NCBI GenBank assembly: GCA_030789695.1
Contig: CM061136.1
Coordinates: 128,998,648-129,062,647 of the forward strand
Reading direction: 5' to 3'
Origin: Scilla litardierei
Lineage: Eukaryota; Streptophyta; Magnoliopsida; Asparagales; Asparagaceae
DNA: 64,000 nt
In this document: one piece after another, positions 22,925-33,884 of the stretch
Layout: each line of letters begins with the position of its first letter
Numbering within the stretch: position 1 is the stretch's first letter
The notes under the pieces: model-generated
What the model saw: the letters and a program-made list of their open reading frames with translations, nothing else
Database searches by the model: none
Told to the model about the DNA's origin: nothing
Position numbers and translations under genes: made by a program

Positions 22925-24777
22925 TTAGACCTTTGGAAGCCAAGTCCAATTGGACTTAGACTTTTCCACATAATCACTACTATGCACAACATTCGAAAAA
23001 TAAGCATTCATATAAACTTGTTTTTCATCCATGCTTGTGTCCTTTGGGCTCCAAATAGTGAAAATCTTGGGAGCCCTCATCCTATTGGGTGCATGCATGC
23101 GTTGTTGGTTTCTACGTGATGCATGTCGTGGATAGGCATAAGGAACATGATGGAATGGTGCATGCGGATAATTATTCATATGATGTTGTGGGTGAACATA
23201 TGCATGTGAGGGAACACGTGCGTGAGGGTGTCTCACATGGTGTGCACGTGCCCGTGAATGTGTTGCATAAAAATCATCATATGTGTGAGCCGGTGGAGTA
23301 GGACGTGTGTTCCTACGTGGCATGGTATTTGTGTACATGTAGGCATGACCCTTCTTTGGAGGTCCACCCAAAGTGGGTTTCTTTCCAAAAGAGGGTGTGT
23401 GCGAAGTGGAAGCACCATTGGTAGATGAACTATCAATAGAGTATTTGCTCCCACTCGGTGAGGCATCGGAAGTAGGCCTAACAAAAGTAGTGGCCGATTT
23501 GGATGAACTCCCTATCTTATACCCCAAGCCAATGTGGTGATTGCCCGGAAGTAAATCATTTAGGATGTTATCCAAATGGTCTTTACCCTTATTGAATTTA
23601 TTAATTCGGCCTATCGTGCACTCATATTTCTCGGTGAGAGAATGCATCGAAGCACCCAAAGTGGATATTTGCGATGTGAGCACATAAACACGAGACTTGA
23701 GATTTTCATTCTCAATACTCAAAGTCGAGTTTTGAGAAGTCAAATCTGCTATCCTATGTTCTTTCGAATCCTCAACACTAACATGTTCAAGTTTAGATTT
23801 GAGATTAACAATCTCATTTCTTAACTCTTCAACAACGGTGTCGTTGTTGGTGATGATAGTCTTAGGCGAGGTTTGAATGCTAGCTAGGTCATCTTTTACC
23901 TTAGTATATCTATTTACTAATTTAGTGTATTTAGACCATAATTGAGAATTAGCATTCCTAAGGTCATCCATAGTTACCTCATCGCCTTCGTCGTCACTAT
24001 CATTGGAAGAGGAGGATCCTTGATCATGCTCCTCTCTCACAATGAAGCACATGTGCGCTTGCTCCACTTTCTCATCATCCGACTCTCCGCTTGAGGAATC
24101 CTCGGAGTCGGTGAATGTTGCTCCGACAAGTCCCTTTTTGTACCCCTTTTTGTACTTCTTGGACTTATCGAATTTCGGCGCCTTCCACTTCTCCTTTTGC
24201 TTATTTAGAGGACACTCCGCTTTCATGTGTCCTGGCTTATTGCACTTGAAACACAAAGGAGAGGAGGATGCGTTAGAAGAACCAAATTTAGCTTTGTTCT
24301 TATAGTTACCTTTTCGGAAGAAACGGTTGAACTTCTTGGCCACGAGTGCCATGGAATCCAAGTCCAACTCGTTTTCCGAGTCTTCATCATCGGTTGATGT
24401 GGATGTGGATGGAGCGGCCTTGAAAGCAATAGCCTTCTTCTTTGGCTCGTCTTGCTTTAGGTAGGACTTCATCTTTTCCTGCAATTTTAACTTGCTATCC
24501 TTGCATACCTCGTATGACATTAAAGTACCCATTAGTTGAACTACGGTGTACTTATTCATACCATTACCTTCCTCGATGGCGAAGGTACGCTTTTCCCAAG
24601 AAGAAGGAAGTCCTTCAATAAGCTTCGAACACTTCTCCTTTTGGGTGTAGGTTTTGCCGAGAGCCTCCAACTCGTTTATGATGTCGACGAAGCGAGCATA
24701 ATACTCCTTCATCTTCTCACCCTGTTGCATATGAAACATTTCGTAATCTTTGTTAACAACAACGAGTTTAAAGTCTA
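22925..24777 (-). pseudogene. E3 gag, C-terminal part
   Basis: Continues the capsid after E4 (FHMQQGEKMKEYYARFVDII, LIEGLPSSWEKR), then one zinc knuckle CFKCNKPGHMKAEC, an acidic Ser-rich stretch, a coiled-coil-like segment and a His/Pro/Arg-rich C-terminus. Ends with TAA at 22925; the protease lies in another frame. The long C-terminal extension after the knuckle is usual for Sireviruses. Sequence right of 24782 belongs to E4. Confidence 0.9.
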
Positions 24778-25149
24778 TTACCTGATCGCTCCGGAATGTA
24801 ACCCGAAGAACGGTTGTAGTTTTACCGCAAGCGCACGGTATAGCGGCGAGCGGGTTATCGAACACAGGGAGGACGAATGACCGTGCTTGCTCCAATCAAC
24901 CTGGCTATTTAAGAATAGAAAAGGTAGAATTTGCCTTTGGCGATCCTGTCACAATCGTCAGACAAAGTACGAAGATATCAAATCAAATAAAAGACGCCTA
25001 GGGAATGGGGAATCCCCGCTACTCACCGTATCTCGTCAATGTGGTTCATTGGTATCAAAATTTCTAGAATAAAATTTTGGATGAACTAGTTGCAACTAAA
25101 TGTAGAACCTAGCTCACGCTCTCGCGCTGTTGCCGGTCTATAGCTATCC

Positions 25150-25455
25150 TAGGTTTTGGGTCCAATCTCTTACAAACCCTAGCCTAGGCAAGCTAGCATT
25201 AGGATCAACATCATCGTTCAATCACGCCCCGAGCCCACTCTCATGCAAACTCGGGCCACGACCTAGGTTGGGATAGTTCCTACCCATCCAATCTCTTTGC
25301 AAATGGGTATCGGCACGGAATTACAACCTGAAACCCTAGTATCGGTCCAATCTCTTGCAAACCGATACTACGGAAATTCAATTCCAACCCAATTCGGATT
25401 TCTAGGGTTTCCTATCGAATTGGGATCCAATCTCTTGCAAATCCCAATCGATATG
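25150..25455 (-). repeat. Constant-loop hairpin array, E4
   Basis: Loops at 25162 (ccaatctcttacaaa), 25235 (ccactctcatgcaaa), 25288 (one extra t), 25347 and 25427. Stems: cctagg with cctagg, cccgag with ctcggg, acccat with atgggt, agtatcggt with accgatact, tgggat with atccca. Several stems differ from E2 at both paired positions. Confidence 0.8.
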
Positions 25456-25924
25456 AATACCTAGCCATCCGTAGTAAATCGATCCCAATCTAACCCTAAT
25501 AGCAATTCTAGCAAAATTTCTACCAATTCATCACAAATCTGAAATTGGGCTCGTAGGGTTCATCCCCATGCCCCAAGACGTGGAGACTACTCACAATTCA
25601 TAGCACAAACACAAAAATAATCAATGGAATTAACAAGAGAATTCATCACAATATTGAGATATGCAATAAAAATAGTATTTTTAGAGGAGAGAGACACAAA
25701 CCAATGGAGTTCTTCAAATAATCCAACAAAAATCAACTTTTGTCTCCTCTCCAATCACAAGAATAAAGCTAAAAAGTTAATCTAAAAAGCTGCAAAAATC
25801 TAAGAGAAAAGCTCCCTAAACTAGGGTAAAAACAGGGGTTAAATACCCCCCAAAAGCGTCCAAAAAACTGTGACCAAAATGCCCCTGCGTAGCCTGAAAT
25901 CCGCAATTTTTGCTACAGGCAGCG

Positions 25925-26320
25925 CGTCTCACTCTGCCGAATGACAAAAGACGCTCGGCCGAGTGAGAAACCCTGTAAATTTCCAGTAAGTCTGGGTCTT
26001 CGGGGGTCTTCACTTCGGGAGTCGCTCGGCCGAGTGAGTTGTCGTCACTCGGCCGATGGCTTCTTGGTACTCGGGTGGTCGGCATTTGCCACTCGGCCGA
26101 GTCGGTCTTCTGAAGCTCAGGCAGACGAAAAACAGTAAGTTGGAGATTTTTGACATGCGTCGTTTGGGTGCCACTCGGGCGGACGGGATCTCGTCACTCG
26201 GCCGATGTGGCTTCCGATGCTCGGCCGAGTGCACGTATGAAACGTATCCGATCTGGTCGGCCGAGCAGTGTCTCGCTGGTCGGCCGAGTGAGTCCTTCAC
26301 TCGGCCGAGTGGGACACCAA
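25925..26320 (-). repeat. CGGCCG palindrome array, E4
   Basis: About twelve copies or variants of actcggccgagt upstream of the TATA-like box (sense). More degenerate than in E2. Confidence 0.7.
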
Positions 26321-26611
26321 AAATGCCCAAACAGCTTGTTTTGGCCTCCTCGTCGCTCCTGCGACGTTCTTTCTTCTTCCGCTACTCTCCAACAGCAAAA
26401 TACCCCTCGGGGAGGTCATCGGTGACACTCTGGAGTAGGCGTATCTCGAGATCACTCCAAATCTCTCCAAATCAACTGAAATGCGACAAAAACAAGAATT
26501 CGTGAAAAGCATCGTAATATCGTCGATATATCGTGAAAAACATGATTTGGGCGATCTAAATGGCATGCAAACATGCGGGAAAAAAGTGTAAAATAAGGAG
26601 TGATCATTACC

Positions 26612-27003
26612 CTACTCGTCCCTTCATGTAGTATGAGGAGGGAGTTCCAAATTTGATATGCACTCTTACATGTGCATATCTTATTGAAGTCTTCGGGCTC
26701 CAATGCGCATTGCAAGGCGTTCATTGCCTTGGCATTGCTTACCTCCGCGGCGACCTCCGCGGTTGTCCATTTCTCAAAGTCTTCTTCGGCGGGCTCGACG
26801 TATTCCTTCATCGTGGTCCTCCATAGAGATGCACTCCGGAGGAAAGTTTCCATCCGGTATTTCCAGTACCAGTAGTTGGTACCGTTGAAGAATGGAGGCC
26901 TCGTTGAGGAATGTCCTTCCATCACCGAAGATGCTCCTTCACGGTTCCTGAAGGTGCCATAGTCGGAAGGTGGACGCACGGTCTTGTTGTCGTTGGCAGA
27001 CAT
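26612..27003 (-). pseudogene. E3 gag, N-terminal part
   Basis: From ATG at 27003. A disordered start is followed by the copia gag N-terminal motif TRPPFFNGTNYWYWKYRM and the UBN2-type helix region (AMNALQCALEPEDFNKI, YQIWNSL). E4 cuts it after HEGTSRV. When the E4 insertion and one TSD copy are left out, the frame runs straight on at 24777. Confidence 0.92.
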
Positions 27004-27015
27004 AGCTAAGTATCT

Positions 27016-27028
27016 GGCTCTGATACCA
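27016..27028 (-). other. E3 primer binding site (tRNA-Met)
   Basis: Sense TGGTATCAGAGCC, two bases inside the 5' LTR. Canonical copia primer site. Confidence 0.92.
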
Positions 27029-27030
27029 AA

Positions 27031-28783
27031 TGTAATGCCCTACAAGCTACTGCACAAGTACTAGAGGGGGGGTGAATAGTACTTTAAAAATAACGAGGAG
27101 TATAATTCCTAATTATCGTGCAAACAACTACCAAATAAATTTGCGGAAGCTTAAATTGATGACAACAACAAAATTAACAATGTTAACAATTGATATTACT
27201 GGGTTCGGATCCACCCAAGTCTCCCCGACTTGTTCCCGGTGATCCTACGTCCCAACCACCCGGATCCCCTCTGGATACTTAGGTTAGAAACCCTAACCCA
27301 AGATTTCCACTATGATATCTTGTGAAAAACCTTCACAAGATCAAATCATACATGCAATGGTAATAGTGAATCCCACAACCCGGGATCACAACCTTCTCTC
27401 ACAACCGAGAGAATCAATAAGCAATATAAATGAGTTTATAATGAAATAAACAATCTTACCACAAAATCCTATACCTTGAGTTTTCTTACCAAATAGGTGC
27501 AAGGAGGGATTTGAGGAAGAGGAAGTCACCAAGACCTAGCAACACTGAAATGAGCAGCAATGGGTGCCTAGGAGTGATTTGGAGACTTGAATCAAGCTAG
27601 AGCTTGAATGGCTCACCAAGAACAAACTTCTCTCAAGATGGATTCTAGATCTAGAATGTGAGAGAATGGATTTCTTGTGAGGTAGAGAGCTTTGGAAATG
27701 AGTGAGAATCTCTAACTCTTTCAATCTCAATGAATCTCTTAATGGCAGCTCTAACCTAGAAAGAAATGACCAAGCTTCGTATTTATAGGGTCCCATAAAA
27801 ACGAGTTAGGTCAAATCCCAACGGATAGAAATCTGAAGCAATTAGTCGGTCAAAGAACAACCGCTGACCGACTAGTTCATCAACTAGTCGGTCGGTCAAA
27901 CAACATGGACCGACTAAGTGATGAACAGTGAAGAGATTGAATTTCAGACCTAGAAATCTAGTCGGTCCAAGAAGACTGTCTGACCGACTAGTTTCACAAC
28001 TAGTCGGTCGTTCAGTGAACTTAGACCGACTAAGAGTCAAAAATAATTAGTCTGATTACAAATTGATTTAGTCGGTCCAAGAACAAATGTTGACCGACTA
28101 GATCATCAACTAGTCGGTCGCCAAACGTTCTTAGACCGACTAACGATAAACAGTAGCTTAGGAGAAAAATTGGCATGTACAGTAAAGCTCAACTAGTCGG
28201 TCAAAGAAGCATCACTGACCGACTAGTTCACAAAATAGTCGGTCGGTGAGTCAACGTAAACCGACTAACTGTAAACAGTACTGAGCAAGAAAAGATTAAC
28301 TGACACTAGTCGGTCCAAGAAGCTTTGCCGACCGACTAGATCACCATCTAGTCGGTCAGTTCTTCTTCTTGAACCAACTAACATGCACAATAAAGTCCGA
28401 ATCGAAGCGCGATGCTTCGAGGAAGTTAGAATGGACTTCTACTAAGATCCTAGAGCTAAGATATGAGCGTTATTAAGATAGAAATGTAAGATATACTCAA
28501 GGCTTAACATTCTATAGATCGAAACTAAAAGACTATAAATAAAACCTTAAAGAACGGTCTTCGAGAGCTTCGATCAAATCTTCATGACTTCCAAAATGGT
28601 CCAAAAGCTTCAACGAAGCTTTAGGCATTGAATACGAGCTTTGAGAAGTCTTGAGATGTCGCTTTGAGTGTTCTCGTGAATTTGGCGACGATCTCCATAA
28701 CTGCGCTCACAAATTGTTAGTTCATGAATTATTTATGTTTGCTCATCATCCAAAACCAAATCCGGGGAGTCCAATACTCAACA
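27031..28783 (-). repeat. E3 5' LTR
   Basis: Pairs with 14419-16170. Carries the second copy of the AGTCGGTC array (27841-28381) and a TATA near 27780. Confidence 0.95.
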
Positions 28784-28788
28784 AGTCC

Positions 28789-29107
28789 TTCACTCGGCCG
28801 AGTGACATGCTGAAAATGCCCAAACTTCATCTTTTCGCTTCCCCATCGCTCCTACGCCGTTCTTTCTTCTTCCACCCATCTTCTATCTCTGATAGGTCCT
28901 CAATAAGTCCACGAGCGATGATCCGTTATGCGTGCAAGTCCTTTAAGATCATTTTTGCTCCCAATTGCTCATATTTCCTGAAATCCGACAAAAACAAGAA
29001 ATAGTGAAAAGTAACACAATATCATCGAATAATCGTTAAAATCGTAATATGAGCAACCGAAATGGCATGCAAATATGCAGAAAAAAGGTGTAAAATATGG
29101 ACCGACA
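28789..29107 (-). repeat. E2 5' LTR, right part
   Basis: Continuation of E2 after E3; matches 8624-8945. Ends ggaccgaca, followed by TSD cacct. Confidence 0.93.
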
Positions 29108-29112
29108 CACCT

Positions 29113-29450
29113 GTGTCTCGTCTCCGACTTCACCAAGTCGAATGACTATGAGATCATCATTACCCTAAGGTAAGACTAATACACAATGGTCTATCCGATG
29201 TGTCGATATCCAGTTCTCGACACATCTATGACCACGAACCGTTTAAGACTTATGTTTATATTTGGTCGCTTACTTACTCATAATCGAGATCTCATCTAGA
29301 TACGTAAGGACCTAACTATAAGTCTATGGATATTATCTAAGTATATTAATACAAACGATTTTATTATACTTAGAATAATACGTACCAGATACAGTATGAA
29401 TAAGACGTATATCTAGGATAAATTGCCTTATGGGCACATATTCTCCTACA
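29113..29450 (-). repeat. E1 5' LTR, right part
   Basis: Matches 339-676. Ends ctcctaca directly against gypsy gag coding sequence of E5; the first five bases beyond (ggttt) should be the E1 target duplication. Confidence 0.93.
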
Positions 29451-30379
29451 GGTTTTCCCCGAGAGGGCTGGGTGGAGGCAGCTAGGAGGTGTTTGACCTT
29501 CCAGGCCCGTGATTGGTGGGAGTCACAGGAGCGGCACTTGGCTGGGACTACTATCACCTGGAAGATGTTTCATGGGCGCTTTGAGGCCAAGTATCTTCCG
29601 GAGACAGCTAGAGATGAGTTGAGGCAGAGGTTTGAGCATTTGACTCAGGGTGGGAGGAGCGTGGATGAGTACGATGCTGAGTTTTCGCTACTCAGAAAGT
29701 ATGCCCCTGAGCTAGTATAGACAGATGCCAACCGAGCTCGGCGCTTTCGTTTGGGCCTTGACTCAGAGTTCAGAGGCGCGATGTCTACCTTGGATCTGCC
29801 CACATACGAGGCCGTCCTGAAGGTAGCCAGATTACACGAGGTCCATTTGCGGAGCATAGGGAGGATGCCCGCAGGAGACAGACGACCACCTGGACAACAG
29901 AGGACTTCTTCTCGACCAGTGCAGACTACACAATTCAAGAGGCCAGGAGTTCCACCACTGATTTGGAGACAAGTGTCCTGCCGTTACTGTGGTAAGGCGG
30001 GACATGAGGGGAAGGATTATCGGCTTTGGGCATCCAGACGGTGCTTCACATGCAGAGGAGGAGGACACATCAGTAGGTTTTACCCACATCAGTAGGTTTT
30101 ACCCACATCAGAGTCGTCCCTCGGGGTCGGGAGAACCTATAGCGGCCAGGCCGATTCAGCAGCGGGCCCTTCAACCAGCACCACAACAGTGAGCCCTTCC
30201 ACCGGAACATCAGAGGCTCGCACTTTCAGCACCACCTAGAGCTGATCTCGTAGCACCGAGAGGGCCTCTCCTTCTTCCTCAGCAGCGGGCTTTTAGGAGG
30301 GCGACGCAGACTCCCCAGAGGCCCCAGACCTTCATGATGACTGCAATAGATGCAGAGGGCACCGGTCAGGTTATTACCG
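29451..30379 (+). pseudogene. E5 gag fragment
   Basis: The C-terminal part of gypsy gag: LTFQARDWWESQERHL, ITWKMFHGRFEAKYLP, then two knuckle-like boxes, CRYCGKAGHEGKDY (last Cys lost) and CFTCRGGGHISRF. Lesions: TAG at 29718-29720; a 19-bp tandem duplication (unit cacatcagtaggttttacc, about 30067-30104) that shifts the frame; TGA at 30190-30192. From there the frame stays open into the splice-donor-like site at 30380. The N-terminus is cut off by E1. Confidence 0.9.
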
Positions 30380-30467
30380 GTGAGTCTCTACTCTTTTATG
30401 TCAGTTATGTTTATTCCCTTCTTGTTTTGTGTAGATGTTTAGTTGCCCTTGTTTGTTTTGGCCTTAG
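30380..30467 (+). other. Candidate intron 1 of E5 (between gag and protease)
   Basis: Starts GTGAGT (consensus donor), ends GCCTTAG, 88 bp. Removing it joins ...VITG to TAKIASF and places the protease active site in frame with gag. Left in, the frame does not continue. Confidence 0.6.
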
Positions 30468-31825
30468 GCACCGCTAAAATAGCATCCTTTCCTGCTATGT
30501 CACTTTTTGATTCTGGGGCATCCCATTGTTTCATGTCTGAAGAGTTTGTGATCAAGCATACGATAAGGGTAGATTCCTTTGTCGCTAGTTGGAATGTTCA
30601 TACAGGGAACGGTGTGATATGTAGCAACCTCGGGTTATCGAACTGCCCTGTGGAGATTGGCGGGATAGAGTTATATGCAATCTTTTTGATTATTAAGATG
30701 CCTAGTTTCGAGGTTGTATTTGGGATGGATTGGCTGGAAATGTTTTATGCTACCATCGACTGTAGACTAAGGAGGGTAGTCTTTCGGATTCCTGGTCACC
30801 CAGAGTTTGAGTTTCACAGTGGAAGTAACACCCTTGAACCTGTGAAGTTTAGGGCAGGGCCAGTATAAGCTCAGATGATGGCCATGGAGGCAGACATAGT
30901 TCTACCAAGGGTCGTCCAAGATTTTCCTGATGTGTTCCCTGATGACATTTGTGGACTGCCCTCAGATAGATCCTTAGAGTTCACCATAAACTTAGTACCA
31001 GGCACCCAGCCGATTGCGAAAGCTCCATATTGTATGGCCCCACCTGAGTTAGATGATCTTCGCAATCAGTTGACAGACCTATCTGAACGAGGCTTGATCC
31101 GCCCTAGTGTATCTCCGTGGGGAGCACCAGTGCTTCTGGTAAATAAGAAGGACGGGTCTCGAAGGATGTGCATTGATTATAGGGAGTTGAACATGGTAAC
31201 CGTGAAAGATAAGTATCCTCTCCCTCATATCGATGATATCTTTGATCAGCTAGGTGGATCCCGAGTGTATTCGATGTTGGATTTACGTAATGGATATCAC
31301 CAAGTGAAGGTTCGGGGATCTGATGTTCCAAAGACTACTTTCAGGACTCGTTATGGTGATTATGAATTCTTGGTGATGCCTTTTGGAGTGACCAATGCAC
31401 CAACCACCTTCATGAGACTGATGAATCAAGTCTTCTTCGACTACCTAGATAAGTTTGTAGTGTTCTTCATTGATGACATCTTGGTATATTCAAAGGATGA
31501 AGAAGAGCATGCTAGACACTTGAGAATTGTGTTGGGGACTCTAAGACAACACCGCTTATATGCCAAGTATAGCAAGTGCCAATTTTGGTTATACAAGGTT
31601 GCTTTTCTTGGTCATATAGTCTCAGGAGAGGGAATATCGGTTTATCCAGAAAAGCTTGATGTAGTGGAGAAGTGGCATGTTCCCCGGATGGTTACTAAGA
31701 TTAGGAGCTTCTTCGGTTTTGCGGGTTATTATCGAAAGTTCATTAGAGACTTCTCCAAGATTGCCACTCCACTAACACATCTTACCAAGAAGGAGGTTGC
31801 CTATGTATGGTCAGCGTGCATTTGA
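30468..31825 (+). pseudogene. E5 protease and reverse transcriptase
   Basis: Aspartic protease motif LFDSGASHCF and the flap-side motif FGMDWL, then TAA at 30866-30868. The same frame continues into [67 protein letters not shown] and the intact catalytic box FIDDIL. Connection domain [10 protein letters not shown] and GHIVSGEGI are present. It ends in a frameshift at about 31810-31825, with RNase H in the next frame. Normal family length apart from that. Confidence 0.93.
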
Positions 31826-32147
31826 GGAGTTGAAGCTGAGATTGACGACTGCTCCGGTTCTGACTATTCCCGATCAGTCAGGGGGTTTTGAGGTTTTCTG
31901 TGATGCATCTGGTAGAGGCCTTGGCTGTGTTCTTCATCAACATGGTCCTGTGGTGGCTTATGCCTCCCAGTTACTGAAAGTGCATGAACAGAATTATCCT
32001 ACTCATGATTTGGAGTTAGAGGGATTAGTCTTTGCCTTGAAGTTGTGGAGACACTATCTGCTTGGTGAGCGTGTGAAAATATACACCGATCATAAGAGCC
32101 TGAAGTATGTTTTTACACAGAAGGAACTTAATATGAGACAGCATATG
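31797..32147 (+). pseudogene. E5 RNase H, N-terminal part
   Basis: [14 protein letters not shown], then [16 protein letters not shown] (catalytic Asp), [17 protein letters not shown] (catalytic Glu) and [11 protein letters not shown] (catalytic Asp). Cut by E6 at 32147 (TSD atatg); it continues at 40222. Confidence 0.93.
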
Positions 32148-32752
32148 TGAAGGATCCTGTCCAAAACAAAGTTAGGATCGATAATTAAAGTGGAGACTTA
32201 CGCTTGCGTATGCGGAACGATAGTCTCGGAACTTTGCCTTCGGATTCGCCACGACGGATCGAGTCTTCTCACGAACGGAGTAAGGCTACTAATCCACAAT
32301 CTAAATCTCTATTTTAGATTAAGAACTTGGAAGGAGGGAGAGGAAATATTTCTGCAGAGCTTCGCTATGAAGAAGATGCATGCATGAATTTCATGCAAAT
32401 GTGTAAGGAAAATGGCTACCCTTGGGTCTTATTTATAGCCCCCAAGGTAGTTATTTTAGGTTAAGTTGTTCCTTTGGAACAACTTAATTAAGGTGTACCA
32501 TGATACATGGCATAATATAAGCTTAAGTTGTACCATATGCATGGTACAACATAAGCTTAAGATATTCCCCCTTTATTAGCCATATGTCGCATGCACTTAT
32601 GCATATATAATGCGACTTTCCCGCTCATACAGAGATCCTCTCCGCAAGGGAACAGATTCCCTTTGCACATGACTTCGTGTGCGCGACGTTCGAGGTCCGT
32701 ATTCCCTCGTACATCCCCCACAAGGGTGTACAAACGTCTTCCATATCCAACA
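32148..32752 (-). repeat. E6 3' LTR
   Basis: tgaaggatcc...tatccaaca. TATA (sense CTATAAATAAG) at about 32429-32438. Pairs with 39612-40216. Confidence 0.96.
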
Positions 32753-32774
32753 TCTCCCACTCACACTTGAGGGG
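32753..32774 (-). other. E6 polypurine tract region
   Basis: Sense AAGTGTGAGTGGGAGA directly before the LTR. Similar to the tracts of E1 and E10. Confidence 0.75.
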
Positions 32775-33782
32775 ATTGTAAGAGAACGTCTTTCCCTTAG
32801 TTCTTTCATCTATCATACCGAGAAATAGACCGTGCGACCGTCATGCGCGTAGAGTCTGTTGTTGTGCACTTGTTAGAGATACACAACGACCTCGAAGGTG
32901 CAAAGTTGAGTAGTTCAACGCATGCTTTACCCTAGATTATTTCTTCACATTTCTTATACTTTATATTCAACAATTGAATCCCATCTGGATTACAATTGGC
33001 TGGCCAGCTTTGAATCATTAAAGTCCAAATGCGAATATGAAATCAATCTTCCTCTTTTTGCGAACCTTCTGATCTTGACTTGATTCGCTTTTCTAACGTG
33101 CCCCGCCGAGCCGAATTACCATAGCCCATTAGCAACACGCTAAGATAGCGATCATCTCGTCAAATCTAAAGGAACCAATTCGAGTCCTTGAGGGTAAGAG
33201 TTAAGACCCGTATGGCCTTTGAGTCTCACATAATAGCAAACACTATTGCTACTAACTCAGTGGTCGAAATGCATACGTGGTATGAACACGTACTACAACA
33301 TCACTCCTTTCCCAGGGAGAGTATGTCTTAATGATGTTGTATGGATGAAAAGATCAGACACCACAGTGCCTATCTTTTTGAGTCCCCTTACTACTCGTGA
33401 AATATTCACGGACTCTCATCCTGCATAAGACAGATAGGATTTAAAAAAATCCAATGAGATCTTTATATCCTTGTGATACAGATCTCAGATCTTTTGTAAG
33501 CATCCGTATGATGCAGATCTTTTATTCGACTATCTTGTTTAAGTCATGACTCTAAATCATTTGTCTAATGATTTTGACTTTAAACTAGTCTCATCTCTAT
33601 CTTATCCATCTGATAAGATAAGGCGGTTGCTCATGTGAGAGAGCCAACCTTAATCTGTCCGACATACACACAAAAAATAGCTGAGACTTAAACACAAATG
33701 TATATAAAATCATTTGTAAGAAACTTGTATGCAAATTAAATTTTGATCTTCTATAGACATGGGAAATATTACATGATACAGC
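32775..33782 (-). other. E6 3' non-coding region rich in long hairpins
   Basis: No ORF of interest. Perfect inverted repeats include TACAACATCA (33294-33303) with its complement at 33332-33341; GAGTCC (33380) with GGACTC (33410), enclosing CGTGAA/TTCACG; and GAGATCT (33456) with AGATCTC (33480). Function unknown. Confidence 0.65.
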
Positions 33783-33884
33783 TCAGCACCTACGCATTCC
33801 CATAGATGATAAGTGTTTAAAAAACACATCTCTGGGGATCGCCTTAGTAAGGGGATCCGCTATCATCTCGTGCGTGGATATGTA

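Larger units (their letters stand above)
24783..26606 (-). mobile_element. E4: solo LTR of an E2-related family, inserted in E3 gag
   Basis: Starts TGATCGCTCC, ends GGAGTGATCA, TSD ttacc (24778-24782 and 26607-26611). Length 1824 bp, no internal region, so it was left by LTR-LTR recombination. The same layout as the E2 LTR: ACTCGGCCGAGT-type array 25925-26320, TATA-like box 25838-25846, constant-loop hairpins 25150-25455. It has diverged strongly from E2, so it is a different subfamily. Confidence 0.95.
14419..28783 (-). mobile_element. E3: Sirevirus-like copia retrotransposon with env-like ORF, nested in E2
   Basis: TSD agtcc (14414-14418 and 28784-28788). LTRs 14419-16170 and 27031-28783 differ by roughly 1 percent by eye. 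Sense order: 5' LTR, Met primer site, gag, protease, integrase, RT, RNase H, AGTCGGTC array, env-like ORF, repeated polypurine tracts, 3' LTR. The long gag, the [18 protein letters not shown] region and an ORF after pol are typical of Sireviruses (SIRE/Maximus). It is inactive because of frameshifts, an altered RT active site and the E4 insertion. Confidence 0.92.
6960..29107 (-). mobile_element. E2: gag-only gypsy-type LTR element (Athila/Tat-like), nested in E1
   Basis: Bounded by TSD cacct (6955-6959 and 29108-29112). 3' LTR 6960-8945, internal region 8946-12749, 5' LTR 12750-14418 plus 28789-29107 (split by E3). LTR lengths agree (1986 and about 1988 bp). The primer site matches the 3' end of plant tRNA-Asp, as in Athila/Tat elements. 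The 3.8 kb internal region holds only a gag-like reading frame, so it is non-autonomous (a TR-GAG-like design). Confidence 0.9.
1..29450 (-). mobile_element. E1: non-autonomous copia-type LTR retrotransposon (left end outside window)
   Basis: Reading from the right on the minus strand: 5' LTR (29450 down to 29113, then 6959 down to 4887, split by E2), primer site, long leader, broken gag, polypurine tract, 3' LTR (676 down to 1 and beyond). The first 676 bases align to 6622-6959 plus 29113-29450 almost without gaps. I see roughly 2 percent difference in the parts compared by eye. No protease, integrase or RT is visible, so it depends on a helper. It lies in E5 gag: gypsy coding sequence starts directly after 29450. 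E10 at the right end of the window is a relative with the same layout. Confidence 0.9.

Noticed and set aside
27016..27028. Possible tRNA gene remnants at tRNA-like sequences
   Set aside because: Only the 12-18 bases of primer sites next to LTRs are present; no tRNA body.
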